Assembly: GCF_004216695.1 (NCBI RefSeq)
Contig: NZ_SGXC01000003.1
Span: forward strand, 620,001-684,000
Length of the DNA stretch: 64,000 nucleotides
Direction: 5' to 3'
Source: Pigmentiphaga kullae
GTDB lineage: Bacteria; Pseudomonadota; Gammaproteobacteria; Burkholderiales; Burkholderiaceae_B
Part shown: positions 47,656 through 58,176 of the stretch, one piece after another
Layout of the letters: each line of letters starts with the position of its first letter
Position numbering within the stretch: the stretch's first letter is position 1
The notes under the pieces: model-generated
Databases searched by the model: none
Told to the model about the DNA's origin: nothing
Seen by the model: only the letters and a program-made list of their open reading frames with translations
Position numbers and translations under genes: made by a program

Positions 47656-49725
47656 ATGGCCGAGAAACCTACTCAGTTGCCTACCTGGCACGAGGGTGAA
47701 AAATTCATCCAAGGGAAGGTCGGCGTGGCTGAACGAATGGAAGCGGTTGGCCAACGTGTCGTGCGGGATTTCATGCCCGACCAACACCGCGACTTCTACG
47801 CTCAATTGCCGTTTATCGTGCTTGGCAGCGTGGACGCGAAGGGAGATGCCTGGGCGACCTTTCTTGAAGGCAAGCCGGGCTTCATGTCTTCGCCGACGCG
47901 AACGACGCTCGATATCGCCACCCGACCGGATGCTACGGATCCGGCGGGCCGTGGGATGATCGAAGGGGCTCCGGTCGGCCTGTTGGGTATCGAAATGCAC
48001 ACGCGCCGCCGCAATCGCATGAACGGTGTGCTCTCAAGCCGCGTCGATAAGGGGTTCCGGGTCGAAGTCGATCAGAGTTTTGGAAACTGCCCGCGCTACA
48101 TACAACTTCGCGACTTCGCTTTCGACCGCGATCCGGGCACGCCCGCCGCGGTGCAGGTCGAAGAGCTTGCTGCGATTGACCCGGAGACGCGGACACTGAT
48201 CGAGAAGGCCGACGCCTTTTTCGTCGCTTCCTACGTCGAGCGCGAAGGTCGCCGTCAAGTCGATGTTTCTCATCGCGGGGGCAAGACTGGCTTCGTTCGT
48301 GTGGATCGGGACGGGACGCTCACTATCCCGGACTTCAACGGCAATCTGTTCTTCGCCACCCTTGGCAACATCCTGCTCAACGGCAAGGCGGGACTTCTAT
48401 TCGTCGATTTCGAGACGGGCGACATGCTCCAGATGACCGGCCAGGCCGAGGTCATCCTCGATTCTCCCGAAATCGCGGCATTTCAAGGCGCGGAGCGGCT
48501 TTGGACATTCCGGCCGCACAAGATCGTGCGCAGAAATGGTGGCCTGGCGCTGCGCTGGAAATTTCAGGATGGCGGCTGGTCCGAGAGTTCGTTGATGACG
48601 GGCGATTGGCGGCAAGCGGACGCGCGGTTGCGGGCGGTAGAATCAGCAAACCGGTGGCGGGCCCTCAAAGTGCGCCGAATCGTGCACGAAAGCGAGTCGA
48701 TCCGATCGTTTCATTTGTCGACGGACGATGGAGCGGGACTTCTGCCGCATTTGGCGGGCCAGTATCTGCCCATACGCATCAAGCTCGCAGGATCGGATAA
48801 GCCGGTCATTCGCACCTACACATTGTCGGCCGCACCGTCTGATGGCTACTACCGAATCAGCGTCAAGCGCGAAGGCCTGGTATCTCAGTACCTGCACGAC
48901 CACTTGCATGAGGGCGACATGATCGAAGTACGGGCGCCAGCGGGGGGGTTCACGCTCGATGCGGGGACGAGTCGCCCGGCAGTACTGATGGCAGGTGGCG
49001 TCGGGATAACGCCCATGCTTGCGATGCTGCGCCACATTGTCCATGAGGGGGTGCGCAGACAAAGTATCCGGCCCGCCACGCTGTTTTATGCCGCGCGCTC
49101 AAAGCGGGAGCGTGCGTTTGATGACGAGATTGCAGAGCTGGTTGCCGCCGCAAAAGGCGCGGTCAAAGTCATCCGTGTGCTAAGCGATATTGCCGATGCC
49201 GAGGAAGGTATCGATTACGAGGCGCCCGGTCGTCTAGACATGCCTCTTCTGCGCCGCTTTCTCGCTCTTGGCGACTGCGAGTTCTATCTCTGCGGCCCTC
49301 CGTCGTTCGCGCAGACTGTCTACGACGGCCTGCGGAACTACGGCGTCGCCGATGAGAGAATCCATGCGGAGGCGTTCGGACCGGCGTCGTTGGAACGCAC
49401 GGGCACCTCCCATGCGGTAATTCCTGTCCGCTTGTCGCCAGCCACGAAATCCGTGCCGATTGCGTTCACGAACTCGCTGAAAGAGGCACGCTGGACACCA
49501 GAGTCCGGCACGCTCCTGGAGCTTGCTGAGGCGCGCGGATTGGAGCCCGAATACAGTTGCCGTGAAGGCAATTGCGGGACGTGCCGAACCAGATTGATCA
49601 AAGGTGCGGTGACTTACGTAAAGGAACCAACCGCCAAGGTCGGCGAGGATGAGATTCTCATTTGTTGTGCTGTTCCGGCAGTTCAACGGGGCGAAAGCGA
49701 GAATCGAATCCAGCTGGCACTCTGA
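47656..49725 (+). CDS. Three-domain oxidoreductase: PNPOx-like / FNR / [2Fe-2S] ferredoxin fusion
   Basis: A 689-residue multidomain protein. Residues about 45-210 and on to about 300 are pyridoxamine-phosphate-oxidase-like (FMN-binding fold), with [14 protein letters not shown]. Residues about 335-570 form a ferredoxin reductase module: RTYTLS (386-391, flavin site), GGVGITP (447-453) and CGPP (546-549, NAD(P)H site). The C-terminal plant-type ferredoxin has C635, C640, C643 and C670 or C671 as iron-sulfur ligands. It likely passes electrons from NAD(P)H through flavin to iron-sulfur and to a PNPOx-bound substrate. The reaction is unknown. Confidence 0.88.
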   Translation: MAEKPTQLPTWHEGEKFIQGKVGVAERMEAVGQRVVRDFMPDQHRDFYAQLPFIVLGSVDAKGDAWATFLEGKPGFMSSPTRTTLDIATRPDATDPAGRGMIEGAPVGLLGIEMHTRRRNRMNGVLSSRVDKGFRVEVDQSFGNCPRYIQLRDFAFDRDPGTPAAVQVEELAAIDPETRTLIEKADAFFVASYVEREGRRQVDVSHRGGKTGFVRVDRDGTLTIPDFNGNLFFATLGNILLNGKAGLLFVDFETGDMLQMTGQAEVILDSPEIAAFQGAERLWTFRPHKIVRRNGGLALRWKFQDGGWSESSLMTGDWRQADARLRAVESANRWRALKVRRIVHESESIRSFHLSTDDGAGLLPHLAGQYLPIRIKLAGSDKPVIRTYTLSAAPSDGYYRISVKREGLVSQYLHDHLHEGDMIEVRAPAGGFTLDAGTSRPAVLMAGGVGITPMLAMLRHIVHEGVRRQSIRPATLFYAARSKRERAFDDEIAELVAAAKGAVKVIRVLSDIADAEEGIDYEAPGRLDMPLLRRFLALGDCEFYLCGPPSFAQTVYDGLRNYGVADERIHAEAFGPASLERTGTSHAVIPVRLSPATKSVPIAFTNSLKEARWTPESGTLLELAEARGLEPEYSCREGNCGTCRTRLIKGAVTYVKEPTAKVGEDEILICCAVPAVQRGESENRIQLAL

Positions 49726-49771
49726 ATATTCCCGGAGCCAGGTGCTTTTCAACCCGACAAGGAGAGTCCTC

Positions 49772-50236
49772 ATGTCTCGTTCGCCCCTTCCCCCTTTTAC
49801 CGAACAGACCGCGATCGAAAAGGTGCGCCTTGCGGAGAATGGCTGGAACAGCCGCGATCCTGCCAAGGTAGCGTTGGCTTACACCGAAGATACCCGTTGG
49901 CGAAATCGCGCTGAATTCGTTACGAGCCGAGGGGAGGCCGAAGCCTTCCTGACCCGCAAATGGAATCGCGAACTGGACTATCGCCTGATCAAGGAACTCT
50001 GGGCATTTACGGGTAACCGCATCGCCGTTCGTTACGCCTACGAATACCGCGACGATAGTGGTCAATGGTTCCGCGCCTATGGCAACGAGAACTGGGAGTT
50101 CGCGGAAGACGGTTTGATGCGGGCGCGCCATGCCAGCATCAACGAGCATCCGATCGCCGAGGCTGACCGCAAGTTCCGCTGGCCGCTAGGAAGCCGGCCG
50201 GACAATCATCCCAATCTTGGTGATTTCGGATTCTGA
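49772..50236 (+). CDS. NTF2-like protein, DUF1348 family
   Basis: A 154-residue alpha-beta barrel protein of the SnoaL/NTF2 superfamily. Family features include [20 protein letters not shown] and [10 protein letters not shown], then [21 protein letters not shown]. The ATG at 49772 has AAGGAG upstream. The NTF2 fold often binds or isomerises small hydrophobic ligands. No catalytic residue is established here. It follows the fusion gene in the same direction, so it may handle that enzyme's substrate or product. Confidence 0.8.
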   Translation: MSRSPLPPFTEQTAIEKVRLAENGWNSRDPAKVALAYTEDTRWRNRAEFVTSRGEAEAFLTRKWNRELDYRLIKELWAFTGNRIAVRYAYEYRDDSGQWFRAYGNENWEFAEDGLMRARHASINEHPIAEADRKFRWPLGSRPDNHPNLGDFGF

Positions 50237-50386
50237 ACAAGGGCGATAGCGCTTGCATCGGCTCGCGAGGAGCAAATCCGCCAAGATCGTCGCAGCAAGG
50301 CTGCTCTCTGCAAAAGGGCTCCGAAATGACGCATAATCCCGGAGACTCTCATGATGATCCGCCAATACGAGAGGAAGGACCAAGGA

Positions 50387-51277
50387 ATGGATCGTTGGCT
50401 GGCGATGCGTATTTTTGTAAAGGTTGCAGAAACAGAGAGTTTTGCCAAAACCGCGCGTCACATGCACATGAGCGCTCCGTCGGTTACGCGAACCATAGCG
50501 GCGCTGGAGGAATTGATTGGGGCCCGTCTATTTGTGCGTACTACCCGGTCCGTCAAGACGACGGAGGCAGGCAGTCGTTACCTGGATGATTGCCGTCGAA
50601 TCCTGAGCGACATTGCCGAAGCCGAGTCGGCCGCGGCGGGCCATTACGCCGAACCGTCTGGAGCCTTGACCATCACGGCCTCCGCCATGTTTGGGCAGAT
50701 GTACGTGCTGCCCATCGTGACGGAGTACCTCGATACCTACCCAAGCATGCGCGCGAGGACTTTCTTCCTGGATCGTCCCGTGAATATCGTAGATGAGGGT
50801 ATGGATGTCGCTATTCGCATAGGCCACCTGCCGGACTCGGGGTTCACCGCTATTCCGGTCGGTTCAGTGCGCCGAGTTATCTGCGGATCACCGGAATACC
50901 TGGATTCCCGTGGCGCACCTGCCACGCCCGGGGATCTGAAGAATCATCGCATTGTTGCGTCCAATAGTGCGTGGTCCTCTCCAGAGTGGCGTTTCGCGGA
51001 GGGTCAGAGAGTCGTCATTGACGCCGCATTGCAATGCAACACCAATGAGGCGGCTATTGAAACTGCCAAAGCGGGCCGGGGTTTGACCAGGGTACTTCTC
51101 TATCAGATTGGACCCGCATTGCTTGAAGGCACATTGCAGATTGTGCTTAGCGAGTTTGAAGAGCCTCCGCTACCTATCCATGTGCTGTATCCAGAGGGCC
51201 GGCAGGCTCCTGCGAAAGTGAGAGCTTTCGTCGACTTGGCGGTTTCCCGCCTGCGAGAGAATCCGCTCTTTAACTGA
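50387..51277 (+). CDS. LysR-family transcriptional regulator
   Basis: A 296-residue LysR protein. It starts MDRWLAMRIFVKVAETESF, with helix-turn-helix ARHMHMSAPSVTRTIAALEEL and a C-terminal effector fold. The ATG at 50387 has a GGAAGG-like site and gives the typical LysR N-terminus; an ATG at 50351 is an alternative. Codon use is less GC-biased than in neighbours. It is a plausible regulator of the GST-fusion-DUF1348 group and of the inverted repeat at 46864-46890, but co-direction makes this an inference. Confidence 0.88.
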   Translation: MDRWLAMRIFVKVAETESFAKTARHMHMSAPSVTRTIAALEELIGARLFVRTTRSVKTTEAGSRYLDDCRRILSDIAEAESAAAGHYAEPSGALTITASAMFGQMYVLPIVTEYLDTYPSMRARTFFLDRPVNIVDEGMDVAIRIGHLPDSGFTAIPVGSVRRVICGSPEYLDSRGAPATPGDLKNHRIVASNSAWSSPEWRFAEGQRVVIDAALQCNTNEAAIETAKAGRGLTRVLLYQIGPALLEGTLQIVLSEFEEPPLPIHVLYPEGRQAPAKVRAFVDLAVSRLRENPLFN

Positions 51278-51380
51278 CCATTCAAACCTGACAAGGGCCT
51301 TGGCGATTCAGCTGGCGCATGGTCGCGCCGATGCGCCCCGCCATGGGCTCGGACCTTGCGCTATTTCGTCCCAGACGCCG

Positions 51381-51424
51381 AGCAAAGAAAAAGGGCTAGC
51401 TCACCAGAAGTAAGCTAACCCTTT
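51381..51424 (-). terminator. Terminator of tRNA-Pro
   Basis: On the minus strand a 14-pair stem with two G-T pairs (arms 51410-51423 and 51391-51404) is followed by CTTTTTCTTT. It lies nine bases after the 3' end of the tRNA. Confidence 0.75.
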
Positions 51425-51432
51425 GATTTTAT

Positions 51433-51509
51433 TGGTCGGGGCGGCGGGATTCGAACTCGCGACCCTCTGCTCCCAAAGCAGATGCGCTACCAGGCTGCGC
51501 TACGCCCCG
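51433..51509 (-). tRNA. tRNA-Pro (anticodon TGG), CCA encoded
   Basis: On the minus strand the gene forms a complete cloverleaf: acceptor CGGGGCG / CGCCCCG, D arm GCGCAGCCTGGTAGCGC, anticodon loop with TGG in CTTTGGGAG, and T loop GTTCGAATC. Discriminator A is followed by encoded CCA. It is 77 bases long. It borders the low-GC stretch to its left, the side where islands often insert at tRNA 3' ends. Confidence 0.95.
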
Positions 51510-51542
51510 ACGGACCCGCATTGTACCCGATGCCAGACCCCC

Positions 51543-51668
51543 TTACTGCCCCGCCGGCCATTTCTTGAACGCAAACACCCAATAAGCCGCCAGGTTGACC
51601 AGCGGGATCGGCAGCAGCAAGGCCCACCACCCCGGAATGGCCGGTGCGCCGGGGTAATATCTTTCCAT
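51543..51668 (-). CDS. Small 41-residue membrane protein
   Basis: A frame of 41 residues starting [15 protein letters not shown] and ending FKKWPAGQ, with one predicted helix ([20 protein letters not shown]) between. The ATG at 51668 and stop at 51543 leave it fully between tRNA-Pro and the ProA-like gene, divergent from the latter. The composition (Trp/Tyr-rich ends, hydrophobic centre) looks like a real single-pass protein. I recognise no named family. Confidence 0.55.
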   Translation of the reverse strand: MERYYPGAPAIPGWWALLLPIPLVNLAAYWVFAFKKWPAGQ

Positions 51669-51730
51669 GCGGCCGGGCCGCGTCCATCCGTCGGATGGGG
51701 CGCGGCGGCAGAATGGCCAAGGAGAGCTTC

Positions 51731-53236
51731 ATGAACGAACAAGGGACCCTGGATCGCCTGGAACCGGGGATGGTGATTCCTTACGGCGGCAATCGGTATA
51801 CGCGCGTGGACGCGGAGCTGGCGCGCGCGTTCCAGGCGGGCGACCGGCTGCTGGTGGTGCAGGAAAGCGGGGCGCTGCTGCGGATTCCGGGGCAGGTGGA
51901 CGAGGTGGTCCGCGCCCGGGTGGGCGAGGCGCGCGAGGCTTTCGAGGCGCTGGCGCAGGTGCAGCCGGGCGCGGTGGACCGGTTCTACGAGACGTTCGCC
52001 GGCGCGCTGGAACGGGACGAGGTCTGGGCGCAGGTGGTGGCGGCCAACGAGGAGGACGTGCGGCGCGCGCAGCAGCGGAGCCGTTCGACGACGCGGCTCA
52101 GGGTGTCGGACAAGATGCGCGCCGCGATGATCGAAGGGCTGCGGGTCTGGCCGGGCCTGGCGGCGCAGGATGATCGGGTGCTGGGCCGGGTGGACCATGG
52201 CGACTGGCAGGTGGATGTGCTGCGGGTGCCGTTGGGCGTGGTGGCCTTCGTGTTCGAGGGCCGGCCGAACGTGCTGGTGGACGCCTGCGGCGTGCTGGCC
52301 AGCGGCAATACGGCCGTGCTGCGCATAGGCAGCGATGCGCTGGGCACGGCCAGCGCGCTGCTGCGCCACGCGCTGCGGCCGTCGCTGGAGGCGGCGGGGT
52401 TGCCGCAGGGAGCGGTCAGCCTGGTGGAGGTCGAGGACCGCGCGGCGGGCTGGGCGATGTTCAGCGACAGCCGGCTGGCGCTGGCGGTGGCGCGCGGATC
52501 GGGCACGGCGGTGATGCAATTGAGCAGCGTGGCGCGGCAGGCCGGCGTGCCGGTCAGCGCGCACGGCACGGGCGGCGCCTGGCTGGTGGCGGACCCGAGT
52601 GCGGACGGCGAGCGTTTCGAGCGCGCGGTGCGTCATTCGCTGGACCGCAAGGTCTGCAATACGCTGAACGTGTGCTGCATCGTGCGCGAGCGGGTGGCGG
52701 ACCTGATGCCGCGCTTTCTGCGCGCCATCGACGAGGCGGGGGCTGCCCTGACCGGGGCGCCGCGCCTGCATGTCACGCCTTCGGCGCAGTCTTTCGTGCC
52801 GGCGGAGCTGTTCGAACGCCGTATCCTGGTGCGGCGCGCCGAGGGCGACGTGGACGAGCCCTATGCCAGCCCGTTGCCCGAGGAGCGGCTGGGGCAGGAG
52901 TGGGAATGGGAAGAGACGCCGGAGCTGTCGCTGGTGGTGGTGGAGTCGGTGGACCAGGCGGTGGCGCTGTTCAATCGCTACAGCCCCCGTTTCGTGGCCA
53001 GCCTGATCGCCGGCGATCCGCGGGCGCACCAGCGTTTCCGGCAGCGCATCGATGCGCCGTTCGTGGGCGATGGCTTTACGCGATGGGTGGACGGGCAGTA
53101 TGCGCTGGGCAAGCCGGAGCTGGGCTTGTCGAATTGGGAACACGGCCGTCTGCTCGGCCGCGGGGGCGTGCTGACGGGCGCCGATCTGGCCGCCGTGCGG
53201 CTGGTGGCGACCACCGCGCAGGAACAGCATCGCTAG
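51731..53236 (+). CDS. ProA-like aldehyde dehydrogenase
   Basis: A 501-residue aldehyde-dehydrogenase-fold protein related to glutamate-5-semialdehyde dehydrogenase (ProA). The shared core is FVFEGRPNVLVDACGVLASGN and the cysteine-containing KVCNTLNVCC. It is longer than ProA (about 420 residues), with about 90 extra N-terminal residues, and the active-site region differs, so it may act on another aldehyde. The ATG at 51731 has AAGGAG upstream. A DMT transporter follows six bases later. Confidence 0.75.
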   Translation: MNEQGTLDRLEPGMVIPYGGNRYTRVDAELARAFQAGDRLLVVQESGALLRIPGQVDEVVRARVGEAREAFEALAQVQPGAVDRFYETFAGALERDEVWAQVVAANEEDVRRAQQRSRSTTRLRVSDKMRAAMIEGLRVWPGLAAQDDRVLGRVDHGDWQVDVLRVPLGVVAFVFEGRPNVLVDACGVLASGNTAVLRIGSDALGTASALLRHALRPSLEAAGLPQGAVSLVEVEDRAAGWAMFSDSRLALAVARGSGTAVMQLSSVARQAGVPVSAHGTGGAWLVADPSADGERFERAVRHSLDRKVCNTLNVCCIVRERVADLMPRFLRAIDEAGAALTGAPRLHVTPSAQSFVPAELFERRILVRRAEGDVDEPYASPLPEERLGQEWEWEETPELSLVVVESVDQAVALFNRYSPRFVASLIAGDPRAHQRFRQRIDAPFVGDGFTRWVDGQYALGKPELGLSNWEHGRLLGRGGVLTGADLAAVRLVATTAQEQHR

Positions 53237-53242
53237 ATCGCC

Positions 53243-54123
53243 GTGTCCAAACGTTCCCTGGATGTCGCCGCCATCGCGATGCTCGTGCTGCTTTGCGCGA
53301 GCTGGGGCGGGCAGCAGGTCGCGGTGAAGATCGCGCTGCCCGATTTCCCGCCTTTCCTGCAGATGGGCATACGCTCGGCCGGGGCCGGGCTGCTGGTGTT
53401 GTGTTATTGCCTGGCCACGGGGCGGGGCAAGCTGTTCGTGCGGGACGGTTCGCTGTGGCCGGGCCTGTTCTCGGGGCTGCTGTTCTCCAGCGAGTTCGTG
53501 TTGCTGTACCTGGGCCTGCAATGGACCGATGCCAGCCGCACCTCGCTGTTTCTGTACACGGCGCCGTTCTTCGTGGCGCTGGGGGCGACCTGGCTGCTTC
53601 CGTCGGAACGTCTGCGCTGGCCGCAGTGGGTGGGATTGGGCCTGTCCTTCTGCGGAACCGCCATCGTGATGGGCGTCCCGCGCGGGGCCACGTCGCCGCA
53701 AGCATGGCTGGGCGATCTGATGATCATCGGGGCGGCCGTGTTCTGGGCCGCGACGACGCTGGGCATCAAGGCGACCCGCCTGGCCACGGCGCCGCCCGAG
53801 AAGGTGCTGCTGTATCAACTGGCGATGTCGGCGGTGATCGGGCTGGGCGCGGGCATGGCCACCGGCGAGTCGGTGCGCGGATGGAACCTGGCGCCGGTGC
53901 TGGCGCTGACCTATCAGACGGTGTGGATCGCGGCCACGACCTTTCTGCTCTGGCTGCGGCTGTTGACGCTGTATCCGGCCAGCACGCTGCAGGCGGGCAC
54001 GTCGATGTCGCCGCTGTTCGGCGTGGCCGCCGCGGCGCTGATCCTGCATGAGCCGGTCGGGCCGATGTTCCTGCTGGCCGTGGCGCTGGTAGTGTCGGGC
54101 CTGGTGCTGGTGAACCGCCGGCG

Positions 54124-54127
<4 letters not shown>
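53243..54127 (+). CDS. DMT-superfamily transporter (EamA)
   Basis: A 294-residue inner-membrane protein with ten helices in two EamA repeats, for example ASWGGQQVAVKIALPDFPPF in the first and WIAATTFLLWLRLLTLYPAS in the second. EamA proteins export or import metabolites; the substrate is unknown. It starts with a GTG at 53243, six bases after the ProA-like stop, so the two likely form one operon. Its stop shares CTAG with the convergent lactonase stop. Confidence 0.85.
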
Positions 54128-55062
<935 letters not shown>

Positions 55063-55255
55063 GGTGCCTCCTGGTGCGGGGCGCAGGTGGGCGCGCCCGG
55101 ACGCTTCGATTGTCGGCCATCGCGGCGCGCGCCGCCAGTGCGCCGCGATGGCAGCTTCTGCGCCGCGGGCGAGTAGATTTTTCATTTCCAGGCGGGGGCG
55201 TGCCCGGGGAACGCCCGCGCGGGGCTCCTGGCACGAAGCCTGCTCGACCCTCGCC

Positions 55256-56302
55256 ATGGACTTCACCCAAGCCTCCGATTCCGCCGTGGCCGCGCTGGCC
55301 GGCAACTGCGCCGCGCCCGAACTGGTCTATGTGGACGACACCCGCCCGGGGTATGGCCGCAAGCTGTTCCGTGGCCGGTTCGTGTACGTGGACCAGCGGG
55401 GCGCGCGCATCCGCGACCCGAAGGAGATTGCCCGCATCGATGCGCTGGCCATACCGCCGGCCTATGGCGAGGTCTGGATATGCCCGGATCCCGCGGGGCA
55501 CATCCAGGCCACCGGCCGCGACGCGCGCGGCCGCAAGCAGTACCGCTACCATCCGCACTGGCAGGTGGTGCGCAACGCCGACAAGTATGGGCAACTGGCG
55601 CAGTTCGGCCGCGCGCTGCCGCGCATCCGGCGCCGGGTGCAGCGCGCGCTCGATGCGCCGGGACTGGGCGAGGAAAAGGTCCTGGCCGCGGTGGTGCGCC
55701 TGCTGGAAGCGACGCTGGTGCGGGTGGGCAACCGTGCCTATGCCCGGCAGAACCGCTCGTTCGGCCTGACCACGCTGCGGCCGCGCCACGCGTCGCTGTC
55801 GGGCACGCGGCTGCGGCTGCGTTTCCGCGGCAAGAGCGGGATCGAGCACGACGTCACCATCGCCGACCGCAGGGTGGCGCGGGTGGTGCGCCGCTGCATG
55901 GAGATACCCGGCCAGACCCTGTTCCACTACCTGGACGAGGCGGGCCAGCCGCGCGGTATCGATTCGACTGCCGTGAACGCCTACTTGCGCGAGGCGGGAC
56001 GAGGGGATTTCACGGCCAAGCATTACCGCACCTGGGCCGGATCGGTGCTGGCGCTGGAGTGGCTGCGGGGCATGCCGCGCGAAGAGGGCGCGGCCGCGCG
56101 GCAGGCGGTGGTCGAGGTGGTGAAGGCGGTGGCGCAGCGGTTGGCCAATACGCCGGCGGTGTGCCGGGCCTGCTACATCCACCCGGCCATCGTCGATACC
56201 TATCTGCGCGGCGAACTGCCGGCGACGTGGCCCGCCTCCGGCCCGCGCGGGCTGAGCGCGGCCGAGCGGCGGCTGCTGGCGTTCCTGGACGGTCCGGGTT
56301 GA
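55256..56302 (+). CDS. DNA topoisomerase IB (bacterial, poxvirus-like)
   Basis: A 348-residue type IB topoisomerase that relaxes supercoils through a 3'-phosphotyrosine. It has RRLRF-rich N-terminal DNA-binding region, the RVGNRAYARQNRSFGLTTLR core with a catalytic arginine, KHYRTWAG (255-262), and CRACYIHP with the catalytic Y307. The start is the ATG at 55256. It is a single small enzyme, as in other bacterial members. It is convergent with the liv operon, whose last gene ends four bases away. Confidence 0.92.
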   Translation: MDFTQASDSAVAALAGNCAAPELVYVDDTRPGYGRKLFRGRFVYVDQRGARIRDPKEIARIDALAIPPAYGEVWICPDPAGHIQATGRDARGRKQYRYHPHWQVVRNADKYGQLAQFGRALPRIRRRVQRALDAPGLGEEKVLAAVVRLLEATLVRVGNRAYARQNRSFGLTTLRPRHASLSGTRLRLRFRGKSGIEHDVTIADRRVARVVRRCMEIPGQTLFHYLDEAGQPRGIDSTAVNAYLREAGRGDFTAKHYRTWAGSVLALEWLRGMPREEGAAARQAVVEVVKAVAQRLANTPAVCRACYIHPAIVDTYLRGELPATWPASGPRGLSAAERRLLAFLDGPG

Positions 56303-56305
56303 ACC

Positions 56306-57295
56306 CTAGGAGCCGGCCGGCCGCGCGCGGCGCCGCTCCAGCCAGGCCCCCAGTTCGCCGACGATGCCGCGCCGGAAGGCCAGCACGCAGACGACGAAGA
56401 TCAGGCCCGTGACGATGGTGACGGCGTCGCCCAGGTTGCCGAACCACGCGATGCCGGTCATGTCCGCCAGCGCGGTGCCCCATTCGCCTATCTTGTTTTC
56501 GACCAGCACGATGATGAGCGCGCCCACCATGGGGCCGGTCAGGGTGCCCATGCCGCCCACCAGCGTCATGAGGATGACCAGGCCGGACATCTGCCAGACC
56601 ACGTCGCTGAGCGTGGCCGAGATGAACACCACCGATTTCGTCGCGCCCGCCAGCCCGGTCAGCGCGGCGGACAGCACGAAGGCCAGCAGCTTGTAGCGGT
56701 TGACGTCGTAGCCCAGCGAGGTGGCGCGCGCCTCGTTCTCGCGTATGGCTTTCAGGACCTGCCCGAAGGGCGATTGCACGGTGCGATAGACCAGGAAGAC
56801 GCCGAACAGGAAGACAGCCAGCACGACGTAGTACAGCGCCATGTCGTTGCCCAGGTCGATGTGGCCCAGCAGCGTGCCGCGCGGAATGGCCTGCAGGCCG
56901 TCCTCGCCACCGGTGAAAGGGGCCTGCAGGTAGAAGAAGTACAGCATCTGCGCGACGGCCAGCGTGATCATCGCGAAATAGATGCCGCTGCGCCGGATGG
57001 CGAGCCCGCCCATGACCAGCCCGATCGCCGCCGCGACCGCCACGCCGAACAGGATGCCCAGCTCGGTGGGCAACCCCCAGGTCTTGAGCGCATAGCCGGT
57101 GGCGTAGGCCGCGCTGCCCAGGAAGGCGGCGTGCCCGAACGACAGCAGCCCGGTGTAGCCCAGCAGCAGGTTGAACGCGCAGGCGAACAGCGCATAGCAC
57201 ATCAGCTTCATCGCGAAGATGGGATAGACGCCGAGGTAGGGCAGCACGCCCAGCCCCAGCGCCAGCGCCAGGCAGCCGGCGAGATGTCGGTTCAT
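56306..57295 (-). CDS. livM: Branched-chain amino acid ABC transporter permease LivM
   Basis: A 329-residue permease with about eight helices. The YALFACAFNLLLGYTGLLSFGHAAFLG segment and the later GGMGTLTGPMVGALIIVLVENK loop are LivM hallmarks. It pairs with LivH. The ATG at 57295 overlaps the livH stop (ATGA). It is the last gene of the livG-livF-livK-livH-livM run. The substrate is probably a branched-chain amino acid or a related amide; this is not fixed by the family. Confidence 0.9.
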   Translation of the reverse strand: MNRHLAGCLALALGLGVLPYLGVYPIFAMKLMCYALFACAFNLLLGYTGLLSFGHAAFLGSAAYATGYALKTWGLPTELGILFGVAVAAAIGLVMGGLAIRRSGIYFAMITLAVAQMLYFFYLQAPFTGGEDGLQAIPRGTLLGHIDLGNDMALYYVVLAVFLFGVFLVYRTVQSPFGQVLKAIRENEARATSLGYDVNRYKLLAFVLSAALTGLAGATKSVVFISATLSDVVWQMSGLVILMTLVGGMGTLTGPMVGALIIVLVENKIGEWGTALADMTGIAWFGNLGDAVTIVTGLIFVVCVLAFRRGIVGELGAWLERRRARPAGS

Positions 57296-58176
57296 GTGGC
57301 TTTTCCAAACAGGCCGGCCGGCCGCGCGAGCAGCACGAGGGCCATCAGCACGAAGACGACGGTGTTCGACGCCTCGGGATAGAACACCTTGGTGAAGCCT
57401 TCGATCACGCCCAGGCCCAGGCCGGTCAGGATGGAGCCCATGATGGATCCCATGCCGCCGATGACCACCACGGCGAAGACGACGATGATCAGGTTCGAGC
57501 CCATCAGCGGCGAGACCTGCTGCACGGGTGCGGCCAGCACGCCGGCGAAGGCGGCCAGCGCCACGCCGAAGGCGTAGGTCAGCGTCACCATGCGCGGGAC
57601 GTTGACGCCGAAGGCCTCCACCAGCCGCGGGTTCTCGGTGCCCGCGCGCAGGTAGGCGCCCAGGCGCGTGCGTTCGATCACGTACCAGGTCGCCAGGCAC
57701 ACCGCCAGCGACGCCAGCACGATCCAGGCGCGGTAGTTGGGCAGTATCATGAAGCCCAGGTTGGTGGCGCCCTGCAGCAGATCAGGCACCGGATAGGACT
57801 GCCCCGAGACTCCATAGAAGCTGCGGAACAGCCCCTCGATCAGCAGCGTCAGGCCGAAGGTCAGCAGCAGGCTGTACACGTGGTCGAGCTTGTACAGCCA
57901 GCGCAGCATCGTGCGTTCGATCACGATGCCCAGCAGCGCGACCGCCAGCGGGGCCAGGACCAGCATCCACCAGTAGCCCAGCCCCAGGTATTGCAGGCCC
58001 AGCCAGGCCAGGAAGGCGCCGACCATGTACAAGGCCCCGTGCGCGAAGTTGATGACGTTGAGCAGGCCGAAGATGACGGCCAGCCCCAGCGACAGCACCG
58101 CGTAGAAGGAGCCGTTGACGAGCCCGAGCAGCAACTGCCCGAGCATCGCCTGCAGCGGGACGCCGAAGATCATCAT
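57292..58176 (-). CDS. livH: Branched-chain amino acid ABC transporter permease LivH
   Basis: A 294-residue permease of the LivH family. It has NGSFYAVLSLGLAVIFGLLNVINFAHGALYM near its N-terminus and the VIGGMGSIMGSILTGLGLGVIEG loop. The ATG at 58176 overlaps the binding-protein stop (ATGA). It pairs with LivM in the transmembrane complex. Order, length and motifs are typical. Confidence 0.92.
   Translation of the reverse strand: MMIFGVPLQAMLGQLLLGLVNGSFYAVLSLGLAVIFGLLNVINFAHGALYMVGAFLAWLGLQYLGLGYWWMLVLAPLAVALLGIVIERTMLRWLYKLDHVYSLLLTFGLTLLIEGLFRSFYGVSGQSYPVPDLLQGATNLGFMILPNYRAWIVLASLAVCLATWYVIERTRLGAYLRAGTENPRLVEAFGVNVPRMVTLTYAFGVALAAFAGVLAAPVQQVSPLMGSNLIIVVFAVVVIGGMGSIMGSILTGLGLGVIEGFTKVFYPEASNTVVFVLMALVLLARPAGLFGKAT

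Noticed and set aside
51381-51509. Attachment site repeat of tRNA-Pro at the left end of the low-GC islet
   Set aside because: No copy of the tRNA 3' end was seen near 46700 and no integrase gene is present.
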